This document shows positions 16,320 through 25,800 of a stretch of DNA of 64,000 nt, one piece after another; the first letter of the stretch is position 1; each line of letters opens with the position of its first letter. The notes below the pieces were generated by a model that saw nothing but the letters and a program-made list of their open reading frames with translations, had not been told where the DNA came from and made no database searches. The position numbers were made by a program, and so were the translations under genes. Source of the stretch: Nitratireductor sp. (GTDB lineage: Bacteria > Pseudomonadota > Alphaproteobacteria > Rhizobiales > Rhizobiaceae); contig NZ_CP051236.1 in assembly GCF_017794765.1 (NCBI RefSeq), positions 1,393,619-1,457,618 of the forward strand, read 5' to 3'.

Positions 16320-17282
16320 CTACCAGCCGTGCAACACCTGCCCGGGCCGCAGGCGCTTGCTGCGCGAATTGAGGAACGCGCCCTGAAAGTCGAAGCTGCC
16401 GCTTTCTTCAATGAATGCCGGGACGGAGAGGTTGTCGAGGCTCTCGCTGATATGCCGTGCGAGCGCATCGATGATCTCCACCTGCCCGGTATGACCGCGC
16501 ATCAGCCCGATATGGCAATCGGGCAGGGGCTTGAAACCATCGGCCTCGCCCAAAACACGCATGCCGGGCCGCAGAGCGCATTCCGGCAAGACAGAGACCG
16601 CGAGGCCGGAAAGAACGGCAGTGGCAATGACCGTGGCCGAAAAACTGGTGAAGAGTACGCGATACTGCCGGCCTTCCTCCTCCAGCGCTGCGCAGGCGGT
16701 GCGTCGCCACAGGCAGTTGGGCCGTCCGAACGCCATAGGCAGCACCTCGCGTTCGTGCACCGTGTGGTTTGCCGAGCTCACCCAAAGCACCGGCTCTCGC
16801 CGAACTGGCTCCGAACCACCCTTGGAATCGTCATGGGTCACAAGCGCCAGGTCAAGGTTTCCGCGCCTGATGTGCTCGACAAGATTGGTCGTGGGTTCGC
16901 ACGCAACAGACAGTTCGACACGTGGATTGGAGCGGGAAAAGCGCGCCATGATCTCGGGCAGGAAGCGGTCGGCATAATCGTCCGGCGTGCCGATCCGGAT
17001 ATGGCCCTCCAGGCTGGCATCATCGAAGGCCGCCAGCGTCTCGCGGTTGAGGCGTAACATGCGGCGCGCATAGGTCAGCAGCCGCTCGCCTTCTTCTGTC
17101 AACCGGTTGGTCCGGCCATCCTTCTGAAAAAGCGCCTTGCCGATCCGCTCTTCAAGACGGCGCATCTGCATGGAGACTGCCGACTGGGTGCGGTGTACTT
17201 CCTCGGCCGCGCGGGTGAAGCTTCCCGTGTCGGCAATTGCGATGAATGTCGAAAGCTGGTCGAGGTCGAGCGGGGCAGCCAT
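16320..17282 (-). CDS. LysR-family transcriptional regulator
   Basis: The 320-residue protein has an N-terminal winged helix-turn-helix (LDLDQLSTFIAIADTGSFTRAAEEVHRTQSAVSMQMRRLEERIG) and a LysR substrate-binding domain. ATG 17282 with AGG upstream fits the family start better than the ATG five codons earlier. It is divergent from a DUF1127 gene, with a dyad GATTAG-N13-CTAATC between them, suggesting that it controls that gene and itself. LysR regulators of small DUF1127 genes are known in Brucella and Agrobacterium (VtlR), but the neighbours differ here and I do not claim orthology. Effector unknown. Confidence 0.88.
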   Translation of the reverse strand: MAAPLDLDQLSTFIAIADTGSFTRAAEEVHRTQSAVSMQMRRLEERIGKALFQKDGRTNRLTEEGERLLTYARRMLRLNRETLAAFDDASLEGHIRIGTPDDYADRFLPEIMARFSRSNPRVELSVACEPTTNLVEHIRRGNLDLALVTHDDSKGGSEPVRREPVLWVSSANHTVHEREVLPMAFGRPNCLWRRTACAALEEEGRQYRVLFTSFSATVIATAVLSGLAVSVLPECALRPGMRVLGEADGFKPLPDCHIGLMRGHTGQVEIIDALARHISESLDNLSVPAFIEESGSFDFQGAFLNSRSKRLRPGQVLHGW

Positions 17283-17313
17283 GGCAAAACCTATCATAGA
17301 TGTTGATAATAAA

Positions 17314-17338
17314 GATTAGAAACATTCGTTCGACTAAT
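17314..17338. promoter_or_regulatory. Candidate LysR operator dyad
   Basis: GATTAG (17314-17319) and CTAATC (17333-17338) are exact inverted arms with a 13-base spacer, in the 158-bp gap between the LysR and DUF1127 genes. The arms end the AT-rich segment and fit the T-N11-A type of LysR site. Confidence 0.5.
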
Positions 17339-17440
17339 CAATAACAGTTTGTCAGTTTGCAACCGTTCACGAGACGGGCCCGTCGGTTTCATCGGGATGC
17401 CCGCTCATCATTTTCGTTCAAGACACAAAGGATCAGAACG

Positions 17441-17743
17441 ATGACCCGCGCCGAGACCCAGACCTTCGCCATGACCGCTGTTGAGCAGCCGGCCGGCGTG
17501 GTGCGCGCGATCACGGTGTCTATTCTGGCCAAAGCAACGAATTACTGGCGGGCGCGAACCGCGATGCGACATCTCTCGGAAATGTCCGACTGGCAGCTCG
17601 CCGACATCGGTCTGACGCGAAGCGACGTGGACATGGTGGCCCTGAGGGCCCCGCGAAAGCTCGCAACGCAAGCCTTGCAGGAAATCGCATATGAACGCGC
17701 GCGAATGGCGGCGCTCCACGGCGGGACTGCTCCGAAGAAATGA
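17441..17743 (+). CDS. DUF1127 domain protein
   Basis: The 100-residue protein carries the DUF1127 motif near residues 44-62 (RHLSEMSDWQLADIGLTRSDV), a small arginine-rich family common in Rhizobiales and proposed to bind RNA. ATG 17441 follows AAAGGATCAG. The gene is divergent from a LysR regulator with a dyad between, and ends at a strong terminator, so it is a single-gene unit probably under LysR control. Confidence 0.85.
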   Translation: MTRAETQTFAMTAVEQPAGVVRAITVSILAKATNYWRARTAMRHLSEMSDWQLADIGLTRSDVDMVALRAPRKLATQALQEIAYERARMAALHGGTAPKK

Positions 17744-17832
17744 CAGCCGCGAAAACCTGACAGCACAGAGATTTTTCTCCCTATGCAGGCATGACTCCCG
17801 CAAGGCCGGTTCCCCCCGGCAGCCTGCACATT

Positions 17833-17859
17833 GCCCGGTCCTCTGGACCGGGCTTTTTT
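17833..17859 (+). terminator. Rho-independent terminator after DUF1127 gene
   Basis: GCCCGGTCC and GGACCGGGC are perfect 9-bp arms around a TCT loop, followed by six T residues. Confidence 0.92.
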
Positions 17860-17887
17860 ATTGAACGGAGTGGAATGAAAGGATCGA

Positions 17888-18085
17888 TCAGGCGGGGTCG
17901 CCGTCTTCCTCATCGACCGCGCGACCGGGGATCGCGTAGCTGCCCGAAAGCCAGCGATTGAGATCCACATCCTTGCAGCGTTTCGAGCAGAACGGATAAA
18001 ATGCGCGTTCCGAAGGCTTGTTACATTCAGGGCAGGGGCGTTTCGGACGAAGCGGTGTGATTTTCTCAGACAGGTTCTGGTTCAT
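17888..18085 (-). CDS. yacG: DNA gyrase inhibitor YacG (zinc protein)
   Basis: The 65-residue protein binds one zinc through Cys18, Cys21, Cys33 and Cys37 (CPEC and CSKRC) and ends in the family motif [14 protein letters not shown]. YacG binds GyrB and inhibits supercoiling. ATG 18085 lies one base after the maf stop and has GGAG nine bases upstream; an earlier ATG at 18103 inside maf has a poorer ribosome site. The tight spacing indicates translational coupling to maf. Confidence 0.92.
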   Translation of the reverse strand: MNQNLSEKITPLRPKRPCPECNKPSERAFYPFCSKRCKDVDLNRWLSGSYAIPGRAVDEEDGDPA

Positions 18086-18086
18086 T

Positions 18087-18719
18087 CTAACGAGCTCCGG
18101 CACCCGAAAGCCAGTTGAAATGGACCTTGTATCCCTCCGCCACCAGCAGATTGACAGTCTCGTAAAGCGGCAGGCCCACTACATTGGAGTACGAGCCCAC
18201 AAGTTTGACCACGAAAGTTCCGGCCAGCCCCTGAATGGCGTAACCCCCTGCCTTCCCGCGCCACTCGCCGGACGCCAGATAGCTTTCGAGTTCCTCATGC
18301 GAGAGACGCTTGAAGCGGACGCGCGTTTCGACAAGGCGCTGGCGCACCTTCCCCGAAGGTGTGATGACGCAAAGCCCCGTGTAGACACGATGCGTGCGCC
18401 CGGAAAGAAGTTGCAGGCAGTTGGAGGCCTCGTCCACCATCTCGGCCTTGGGCAGAATGCGGCGCCCGACAGCGACCACCGTGTCCGCGGCCAGCAGATA
18501 GCAACCTTCCGCTTCACCATCTTTCTTGAGGCGTTCGTATGCCTTCTCTGCCTTGCCGAGTGCGAGGCGTTTGGCAAGTGAGCGGGGGTGCTCGCTCTTG
18601 AGCGGCGTTTCGTCAATGTTTGCAGGAGCAAGGCGATCAGGTTCGAGGCCGGCCTGCTGCAGGAGCTCGACGCGGCGGGGTGAGCCGGAAGCCAGCACGA
18701 GTTTCTGCAGTGCGCTCAT
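18087..18719 (-). CDS. maf: Maf-like nucleotide pyrophosphatase
   Basis: The 210-residue protein has the Maf signature [12 protein letters not shown] at residues 9-20, the metal-binding segment AADTVVAVG, and GYAIQGLAG toward the C-terminus. Maf proteins hydrolyse non-canonical or modified nucleoside triphosphates and so limit their incorporation. The gene lies between infA (26 bp upstream) and yacG, a common alphaproteobacterial order. Confidence 0.93.
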   Translation of the reverse strand: MSALQKLVLASGSPRRVELLQQAGLEPDRLAPANIDETPLKSEHPRSLAKRLALGKAEKAYERLKKDGEAEGCYLLAADTVVAVGRRILPKAEMVDEASNCLQLLSGRTHRVYTGLCVITPSGKVRQRLVETRVRFKRLSHEELESYLASGEWRGKAGGYAIQGLAGTFVVKLVGSYSNVVGLPLYETVNLLVAEGYKVHFNWLSGAGAR

Positions 18720-18745
18720 TGCTATTTCACCGACCGCATCGGTTT

Positions 18746-18964
18746 CTATTTGAAGCGGTAGGTGATGCGACCCTTGGTAAGGTCATAGGGCGTCATCTCG
18801 ACGAGCACCTTGTCACCCGTCAGAACGCGAATGCGGTTCTTCCGCATGCGCCCGGCAGTGTGGGCAATGATCTCGTGTTCGTTTTCCAGTTTGACGCGAA
18901 ACATCGCGTTGGGCAGCAGTTCGGTGACCACGCCTGGAAACTCCAGGACTTCTTCCTTTGGCAT
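18746..18964 (-). CDS. infA: Translation initiation factor IF-1
   Basis: The 72-residue protein is a full-length IF-1 (single OB fold, [20 protein letters not shown] through GRITYRFK). It binds the ribosomal A site during initiation. ATG 18964 follows AAGGTAACGG. It heads an infA-maf-yacG unit; the preceding phosphatase gene ends 127 bp upstream. Confidence 0.97.
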
Positions 18965-19091
18965 CCGTTACCTTCAGCTTGTTAAAGATTTTCCCGGTCG
19001 ACGACCGGAATTTGGCGCGGAACCTAGCTCATTCATCACTCTTTGTGAACAAGCCAAACCCCGGCAAACGCCAATTTGTGTCGGTTTTGTT

Positions 19092-19538
19092 TCATGTTTC
19101 AAAGCGCTGCGCAATGGATGCGGCCAACCGGTCGCGCACATCCCGGTATGCGGCGATGATCTGATCGCGCGTACCGCTGACAACGGTGGGGTCCATTGTC
19201 GGCCAGTATTCGACATCCGCCGCGATCGTGCGGGTCATATCGAGCGCGCGGTGATGGGCCTCCGGCGACAGGGTGATGATCAGGTCGAAATTGGTGTCGG
19301 CCAGCTCCTCGATGGATTGCGGCTGGCGCTCGCCGAGTGAAATCCCTTGTTCATCCAGAACCGCATCGACAAAGGGATCGCGCTCGCCGGCGCGGAGGCC
19401 CGCCGAGGCCAGAAACACGCTGCCCGGCAGCAAATGACGCGCCAGAGCTTCTGCCATGGGCGACCGGATCGCGTTCATACCGCACAAAAACAGCACCGAC
19501 TGCGGCGCACGCGGTTTGTCTGCGGCGCCGGGGTTCAC
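19092..19538 (-). CDS. Low-molecular-weight protein tyrosine phosphatase family protein
   Basis: The 148-residue protein carries the CX5R phosphatase loop CGMNAIRS (Cys19, Arg25) and the distal acid motif typical of the low-molecular-weight phosphatase/arsenate reductase fold (WPTMDPTVVSG, with Asp after the proline region). It probably dephosphorylates protein tyrosine; arsenate reduction is less likely in this housekeeping context. The start is GTG 19538 with GGGAG 8 bases upstream. It follows UPF0262 by 37 bp on the same strand. Confidence 0.85.
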   Translation of the reverse strand: MNPGAADKPRAPQSVLFLCGMNAIRSPMAEALARHLLPGSVFLASAGLRAGERDPFVDAVLDEQGISLGERQPQSIEELADTNFDLIITLSPEAHHRALDMTRTIAADVEYWPTMDPTVVSGTRDQIIAAYRDVRDRLAASIAQRFET

Positions 19539-19575
19539 GGTCGCGCTCCCATGGATGCGGCCCCGATGCCACGTG

Positions 19576-20061
19576 TCAGCCCCGCCAATGCAGCACGCAA
19601 ACCAGTGTGAAAAGCCGCCGAGCTGTATCGAAGTCCACCTCGATCTTGTCTTTCAGGCGGTCCATCAGCGTTTGCGATCCCTCGTTGTGCAGACCGCGTC
19701 GTCCCATATCAATCGCCTCGATCTGACTGGGTGTCGCGCTGCGGATGGCATCGTAATAGCTTTCGCAGATCAGAAAATAGTCTTTGACGATGCGGCGAAA
19801 CGGAGTGAGCGAGAGAATGTGTGTGACCACCGCTTCGTCATTCTCCCGCGAAATGGCGAAAACGAGTCTGGCCTCAACGAGCGACAATTTCAGCTTGTAA
19901 GGTCCCTGGCCGGTGTCGCCGACCGGCTTGAAACTGTTTTCCTCGACGAGGTCGAAAATGGCCACTGCACGTTCATGCTCGATATCCGGTGTGCCGCGGC
20001 CAACGGACTCATCGAGTTCGACATCGATCAAACGTGCCGTATCGGAGTCCTGACAAGCCAT
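19576..20061 (-). CDS. UPF0262 family protein
   Basis: The 161-residue protein matches the UPF0262 family, restricted to alphaproteobacteria ([41 protein letters not shown]). The function is unknown. In Brucella and Rhizobium relatives, as I recall the order, this gene follows hisD; here it starts directly after the DUF2948 stop (TGA, one base, ATG), so coupling is with DUF2948 instead. Confidence 0.9.
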   Translation of the reverse strand: MACQDSDTARLIDVELDESVGRGTPDIEHERAVAIFDLVEENSFKPVGDTGQGPYKLKLSLVEARLVFAISRENDEAVVTHILSLTPFRRIVKDYFLICESYYDAIRSATPSQIEAIDMGRRGLHNEGSQTLMDRLKDKIEVDFDTARRLFTLVCVLHWRG

Positions 20062-20062
20062 G

Positions 20063-20515
20063 TCAGACGTCGTGTCTTGGTCGGCTTGGCGTCTCCCACG
20101 CCGCGCCGAGGTCGGTCAGTCGTGCTTCAATGCATTCGACATCGAGCCGCAATGCGGCATCGCCGGAAAAGATCAGCTCGACGACGCCGGCCGGAGCCTG
20201 CCCGGATGGGATGAAGTTAAGCGCCAGAAGAGACAGAACGTCGGCGGAGCGGCCGCGGTCGATACCTGCCGCGCGCACATGCAGCACCCTGTCAAAGTGG
20301 ACAATGCAGCGACGGCGTTCATGCGGCGTCTTGCGCAGGAAGCTGCGTTTGGTTTCATTTTCCCACACAAACCGGTTGCAGGCGACGGCAAACCGCCGGT
20401 TCGAGGGCTCGAAAGCCAGATCGCCGACCTTAATGACGGCATCCTGCAAATGTGCGGACAGGATACCCAGATCGACATCGTCGAGCGCTACGAGCTTGAG
20501 AAAATCCATGACCAT
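20063..20515 (-). CDS. DUF2948 family protein
   Basis: The 150-residue protein matches DUF2948 ([51 protein letters not shown]). The function is unknown; the family is almost always encoded beside murA in alphaproteobacteria. It starts 14 bp after the murA stop. Two near starts exist (20515 and 20509). Confidence 0.9.
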   Translation of the reverse strand: MVMDFLKLVALDDVDLGILSAHLQDAVIKVGDLAFEPSNRRFAVACNRFVWENETKRSFLRKTPHERRRCIVHFDRVLHVRAAGIDRGRSADVLSLLALNFIPSGQAPAGVVELIFSGDAALRLDVECIEARLTDLGAAWETPSRPRHDV

Positions 20516-20529
20516 TGCGCCCGTCAGGT

Positions 20530-21819
20530 TCAGCTTGAGATACGCTCGACCGCAGCACCGCAGGCGGAGAGTTTCTCCTCCAGCCGTTCGAAACCCCGAT
20601 CCAGATGATAAACCCGGTTTACTTCCGTCTGTCCCTCTGCGGCAAGGGCGGCAATCACGAGAGAGACGGATGCGCGCAGATCGGTTGCCATAACCGGGGC
20701 GCCGCGCAGTTGCGAAACGCCGTCAACGACCGCGGTCTGGCCGGAAAGAGAGATCTTCGCGCCGAGGCGCGCCAGTTCCTGCACATGCATGAACCGGTTT
20801 TCGAAAATGGTTTCGGTGATGTGCGAGCGCCCGTTGGCCATCGTCATGAGCCCCATGAACTGCGCCTGCAGATCGGTGGGGAAACCGGGGAAGGGCTGGG
20901 TTGTGATGTCAACGGGGTTGATGCCGCCGCCATTGCGCCGCACGCGGATGCCGGTGTTGGTGCGGGTGATCTCGGCACCTGTCTGCTCCAGAGTTCCCAG
21001 TGCTGATTCCAGAAGATCTGCCTGCGCGCCTTCCAGCATCACGTCGCCGCCGGTCATCGCCACGGCCATCGCATAGGTACCGGTCTCGATCCGATCGGGA
21101 ATGACCCGGTGGCGCGCACCCGAAAGGCTCGACACGCCATCGATCCTGATCGTGTCCGTCCCGGCGCCTGAAATTTTTGCACCCATGGCATTGAGGCAGT
21201 CGGCCAGGTTGACGATTTCGGGTTCGCGCGCCGCGTTTTCCAGAACGGTCTCACCCTTTGCGAGCGCGGCAGCCATCATCAGGACATGCGTGGCGCCAAC
21301 CGAAACCTTTGGGAACACGTAGCGACTGCCGATGAGACCGTTCCTGGCCTTCGCATGCACATAGCCCTGCTCGATCTCGATCTCGGCACCCAGCGCGCGC
21401 AGGCCGTCGATGAAGAGATCGACGGGACGTGTGCCGATGGCGCAGCCGCCGGGCAGCGAAACACGCGCCTCGCCCATGCGCGCCAGAAGCGGGCCGATGA
21501 CCCAGAAGCTCGCGCGCATTTTCGAGACGAGTTCATAGGGCGCGACAGTGTCAACAATGCTGCGCGCGGTGAAATGAATGGTGCGCGAATAACCCTTCTG
21601 CTGGTTTTCGCGGCGGCCATTCACCGAATAGTCGACACCGTGATTTCCGAGAATGCGGATCAGGCTCTCCACATCCGCCAGATGCGGTACATTATCGAGC
21701 GTCAGCGTGTCATCGGTCAGCAGCGACGCGATCATGAGCGGCAGGGCGGCGTTCTTGGCGCCCGATATGGGCAGCGTGCCGTTAAGCGCGTTGCCGCCGG
21801 TTATGCGTATGCGATCCAT
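20530..21819 (-). CDS. murA: UDP-N-acetylglucosamine 1-carboxyvinyltransferase
   Basis: The 429-residue protein catalyses the first committed step of peptidoglycan synthesis, transferring enolpyruvate from PEP to UDP-GlcNAc. The N-terminus [28 protein letters not shown] is diagnostic. The catalytic loop [14 protein letters not shown] contains Cys126, the residue modified by fosfomycin, so sensitivity to that drug at the target is expected. It heads the murA-DUF2948-UPF0262-phosphatase group. Cytoplasmic. Confidence 0.97.
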   Translation of the reverse strand: MDRIRITGGNALNGTLPISGAKNAALPLMIASLLTDDTLTLDNVPHLADVESLIRILGNHGVDYSVNGRRENQQKGYSRTIHFTARSIVDTVAPYELVSKMRASFWVIGPLLARMGEARVSLPGGCAIGTRPVDLFIDGLRALGAEIEIEQGYVHAKARNGLIGSRYVFPKVSVGATHVLMMAAALAKGETVLENAAREPEIVNLADCLNAMGAKISGAGTDTIRIDGVSSLSGARHRVIPDRIETGTYAMAVAMTGGDVMLEGAQADLLESALGTLEQTGAEITRTNTGIRVRRNGGGINPVDITTQPFPGFPTDLQAQFMGLMTMANGRSHITETIFENRFMHVQELARLGAKISLSGQTAVVDGVSQLRGAPVMATDLRASVSLVIAALAAEGQTEVNRVYHLDRGFERLEEKLSACGAAVERISS

Positions 21820-22046
21820 CCGTTCTCACTTTCCGGGCGCATTTCCCGATGTCGTCCGTGTTTTTCGGAGTGTCCCCGACTTGCCAGAATGCGCCGATTG
21901 CCTTGCGGTATCGTAAAGGCCGCTTCTGATGCGGCGGGCGCTGGATGCGATACCGCGAAGCAGTTGTTGCAAGATGTATTCGTTTCAAATGGTCCTAAAA
22001 CATGGCCGCGCGCGGCGCAAGGCGGTGATTGCAGGATGCGGGTAGG

Positions 22047-22250
22047 CTATTTGTCGGTATCTGTTGCATCCGGACCCAGCCCGTCGGGACGCTGGTCGGC
22101 TTCTCCCTGACGACGCGAACGCGCCTGTGCCTTTCGGCGGGCGAGATTGGCACGCAACTGGGCGGCAAGGCGCTTCTTGCGCTCCTCGTCAGCTTTTCCA
22201 CCGGGGGATGAAGCATCTGGCTTTCTGGCTTTGCTCAAGTGAAACTCCAT
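22047..22250 (-). CDS. Small basic hypothetical protein
   Basis: The 67-residue frame is rich in lysine, arginine and alanine (KKRLAAQLRANLARRKAQARSRR), the sort of short basic protein often found beside murA in Rhizobiales; no function is known. ATG 22250 has no clear ribosome site, and the frame is open to 22334. The first residues MEFHLSKARKPDASS look like a natural N-terminus. Moderately supported. Confidence 0.55.
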   Translation of the reverse strand: MEFHLSKARKPDASSPGGKADEERKKRLAAQLRANLARRKAQARSRRQGEADQRPDGLGPDATDTDK

Positions 22251-22492
22251 GGAGAACCGGGCTGCAATCCTACCCCACCGTCCGGGCGCTGCAAGCAGCG
22301 CATCGGCTGACGCCGTGACGATTTTCACAGCCATGTATCAAACTGAGCAAATGAATGCGAATGTGAGCTTGCGCAATGCCGATCATTGTGGCAGAAGTCC
22401 GCCGCATCACAAGGGTGGGCAGCGATCCTGCCCGTGCGTGATCGGGACGCCCGCGGATGGCCCGCTCTTCAAGCGTCCTTCGTTTCGGCGCT

Positions 22493-22567
<75 letters not shown>

Positions 22568-22813
22568 GTCCTCCATCATCCACTAACGGGCTCCTGTATG
22601 TTGCCGGTCGCTTCGGGGGCGATTGTCGCCGTTGTCGTGCTTCAGTCCGTAACGTTTACCCGTTGAAACACCAGAGAATATTGCCAAGACCGCTGTTCTC
22701 ATCAGGATAAGCCCGGTTCGGTCGGCATTCGATCATGAGCGGCGGTGCCCGCAGGCGGCGCCTTCTGTTCGGCGAAGCGACTGGCAATCGACTATTCGCT
22801 ACAGGAGCGCGAG

Positions 22814-25800
22814 ATGAAGATTGTGCCGTGGGTGCCCAGGGCGGGGAGCGGGCAGCTCAAAAGCGCCGGCCGAAAACGGTCGGCAAAAAATTGGATCAAA
22901 TCTTCGGGAGCCAGAACCCTGGGTCGCTGGCCTCTTATGCTGGCGACAAATCTGCTTGGTTTGCGCGGTGCTTCGAGATTGCTCGGCGTCGCGATGATTA
23001 CCACCGTGAACGTCGCCCCGGCTGAAGCACAGGTACAGCGTAGCTTTCTCAATTTGGGATTCGAGTCTCCCAGTATTAACTGCAATTTCGCTTATGCGCC
23101 CGACAATTACGTTTCTGGGTGGTCGACCACGCATGCTGTAGCGGATGCAAATTGTGGCTACCCTAGAGGGCGTCTGATCGAGCTCTGGAAGAGCAACTTC
23201 CAAGGTGTTCCATCGCGCTCTGGCAGACAGCATGCGGAACTCAATGCACACCGGCCATCCCGAATCTACCAGACGGTATGTTTGCTAGAGGGGGACGAGA
23301 TCAATTGGCGATTCAGCCATCGAGGTCTATCGGGCAGGGATGTGATGGCTTTCAGTATTGGCACTACCCAGCGGGTTGTCCAAGCAGCAACAAACAATTT
23401 AGGCGTTGGCAGTCACAGCAACTGCGGCAGCGGCAGTTCGATCAGTGGTGCCACGTGCAGCTCCGTTAAAGTAGGAACTTGGAGAGACTATACGGGCAAT
23501 TTCACTTGGAGTGGAGCAACGAGTCTACAGCAGTTCGGTTTCACTTCAATTTCTGCGTCTGGCGGAAATCTGGGAACTGGTAATCACATCGATGAAATCC
23601 AGCTTGGTATTCTTCCATTCCTTGAATTTGCGCAAAGCGAGACCCGGAATGCCGAAAGTGGAGCGTCATCGAACCTCCCGAAATTGGCGGTCAGCGGGTA
23701 TCTGCGTGCACCGCTTTCTGTCACAGTGAACGTGGTTGGTGGAACGGCTGTGCTTGGTGATGATTTCACGACACCGGGTGGCGGTACAAGCTTCACGGTT
23801 TCAATTCCCGCCGGCACCTATACAGCAGAGCAATTCGATCTCGGTGTAAGTGTTATCGAAGATGATTTATCCGAGGATGACGAGACAATCGAATTCGAGC
23901 TCACCGAGAACTCTGATTACATCTTAAGCGGCACACAGACCTGCGGCGATGAGCCCTTTGCGAAAAGTACGCACACAATCCAGGAGGAGAAACTTGAGGT
24001 CACCAATGTTGCCACGCTCAACGATCTCAATGGAAATGGCGTGCCTGATCCCGGTGAGACCGTCTCCTATGTCTTCGCCGTCACCAATACCGGTTCGGTT
24101 GATCTGACCGGAGTAACAATGGCTGCGCCACTGCCGGGGGTGCCGGTATCCGGCGGGCCCATCAACCTTGCTGCAGGTGCCACGGATAGCTCGACGTTCA
24201 CGGCGGACTACACGCTGACCCAGGCGGACCTGGATGCTGGAATCTTGGAAAATCAGGCGAAGGTATCGGCAACGGTTCCGACCACGGGGCTTGCCGTCGA
24301 GGACCTCTCCGACGACCCGGCAAACGCAGCGAACGTGGACCTGGAAGACGACGGTGACCCGGATGATATAACCATTCTCGAGCTTATTGCCGCCGGGGAA
24401 CACACCCTGGAGAAAAGTGCGGTCCTGATCGATACCAATGGCAATGGTCGTCCCGATCTCGGAGAGACGCTCGAATATACTTTCGCTGTTAAAAATACTG
24501 GCAATGTCACTCTTTCCAACATTGAGGTCACGGATGAAAAAGCCGAGGTCTCGGGCAGCCCGATCACGACGCTGGCCCCGGGGCTGACGGATTCGAGCGT
24601 GAAAGGGACTTACACGGTCACGCAGGCGGACATCGACGCAGGGCAGGTGGACAACAGCGCCCACTCGGAAGGGTCGGACCCCCGCGGCGATCCGGTAAAT
24701 GCGACGTCCTCCCCGCCGGGTGGCAGTCCGGGCGACAAGACGGTGACACCGCTCGAGCAGACCAGTGATATGGATCTTGTAAAGAATGCCGAGCATCAGG
24801 ATGCCGACAATGATGGTGTGATCGATATTGGCGAGACGATCCTCTACACGTTCGCGGTCAAGAACACGGGCAATGTCACGCTGACCGACGTGACTGTCGA
24901 GGATGATAAGGTTGAGGTTGAGGGCGGTCCGCTGCCAAGCCTTGAACCGGATGCGGAAGATACGACGACCTTCACGGGCTCCTATGTCGTGACCCAGGAA
25001 GATGCTGACGCCGGTACGATAGAGAACGTTGCAAAGGGCAAGGCAAAGAACCCGAAGGGCGAAGAGGTGATCGTCGACTCACAGCCCCCTGGCGGGGAGC
25101 CGGGTGGCGCCACCGAGCTCGAAATTCCGAGCAATCCCGGGATGAGCTTCTCGAAATCAGCGTCGTTCGACCTTGCCGACGATACGAATGGCAATGGTTT
25201 TCCCGACGCGGGTGAACTGGTTCGGTATGTGTTCAACATCGAAAATACGGGCAATGTGACAATCTCGAACATCGTCGTCGATGACCCGCTGGCGAACACG
25301 AGCGGCGGACCGATAACAGCTCTCGGCTCGGGCCAAAGCGATAGCGAGACGATTTCAGGAACGCATGTGCTTACTCAGGACGAAGTCGACGCCGGTGAGA
25401 CCACGAACCAGGCAATCGCACGCGGTGAGACGCCCAAGGGTCTGCCCGTGACTGATTTTTCTGACGATCCAGAGAATATGGAGGACCACGACGCAGACGG
25501 CGACGATGATCCAGACGATCCCACAGTGCTTCAATTGCCGCAGAAACTGTCGCTAGCAGCTGAGAAAACCGGCACATTTCGCGGGACGCGAGGCGGGTTG
25601 GCGCAGCCTGGTGATACAATTCACTATGAGCTAACAGTAACGAATGACGGCAATGTCACTGCATCTGATGTAGAACCGCACGACCCAGGCCCGAAGTTCA
25701 ATGGCAGGCAGGGAACTGGTTCGCTTTCAGCTTTCACACCTGCCACTGCCGCGATCCCGCCGGGCGAAAGCAAGACGTTTGCCGCGATTTACACGTTGAC

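Noticed and set aside
19092..19538. Arsenate reductase linked to arsH
   Set aside because: The CX5R protein lies 8 kb away in a conserved housekeeping cluster and fits the protein tyrosine phosphatase role better.
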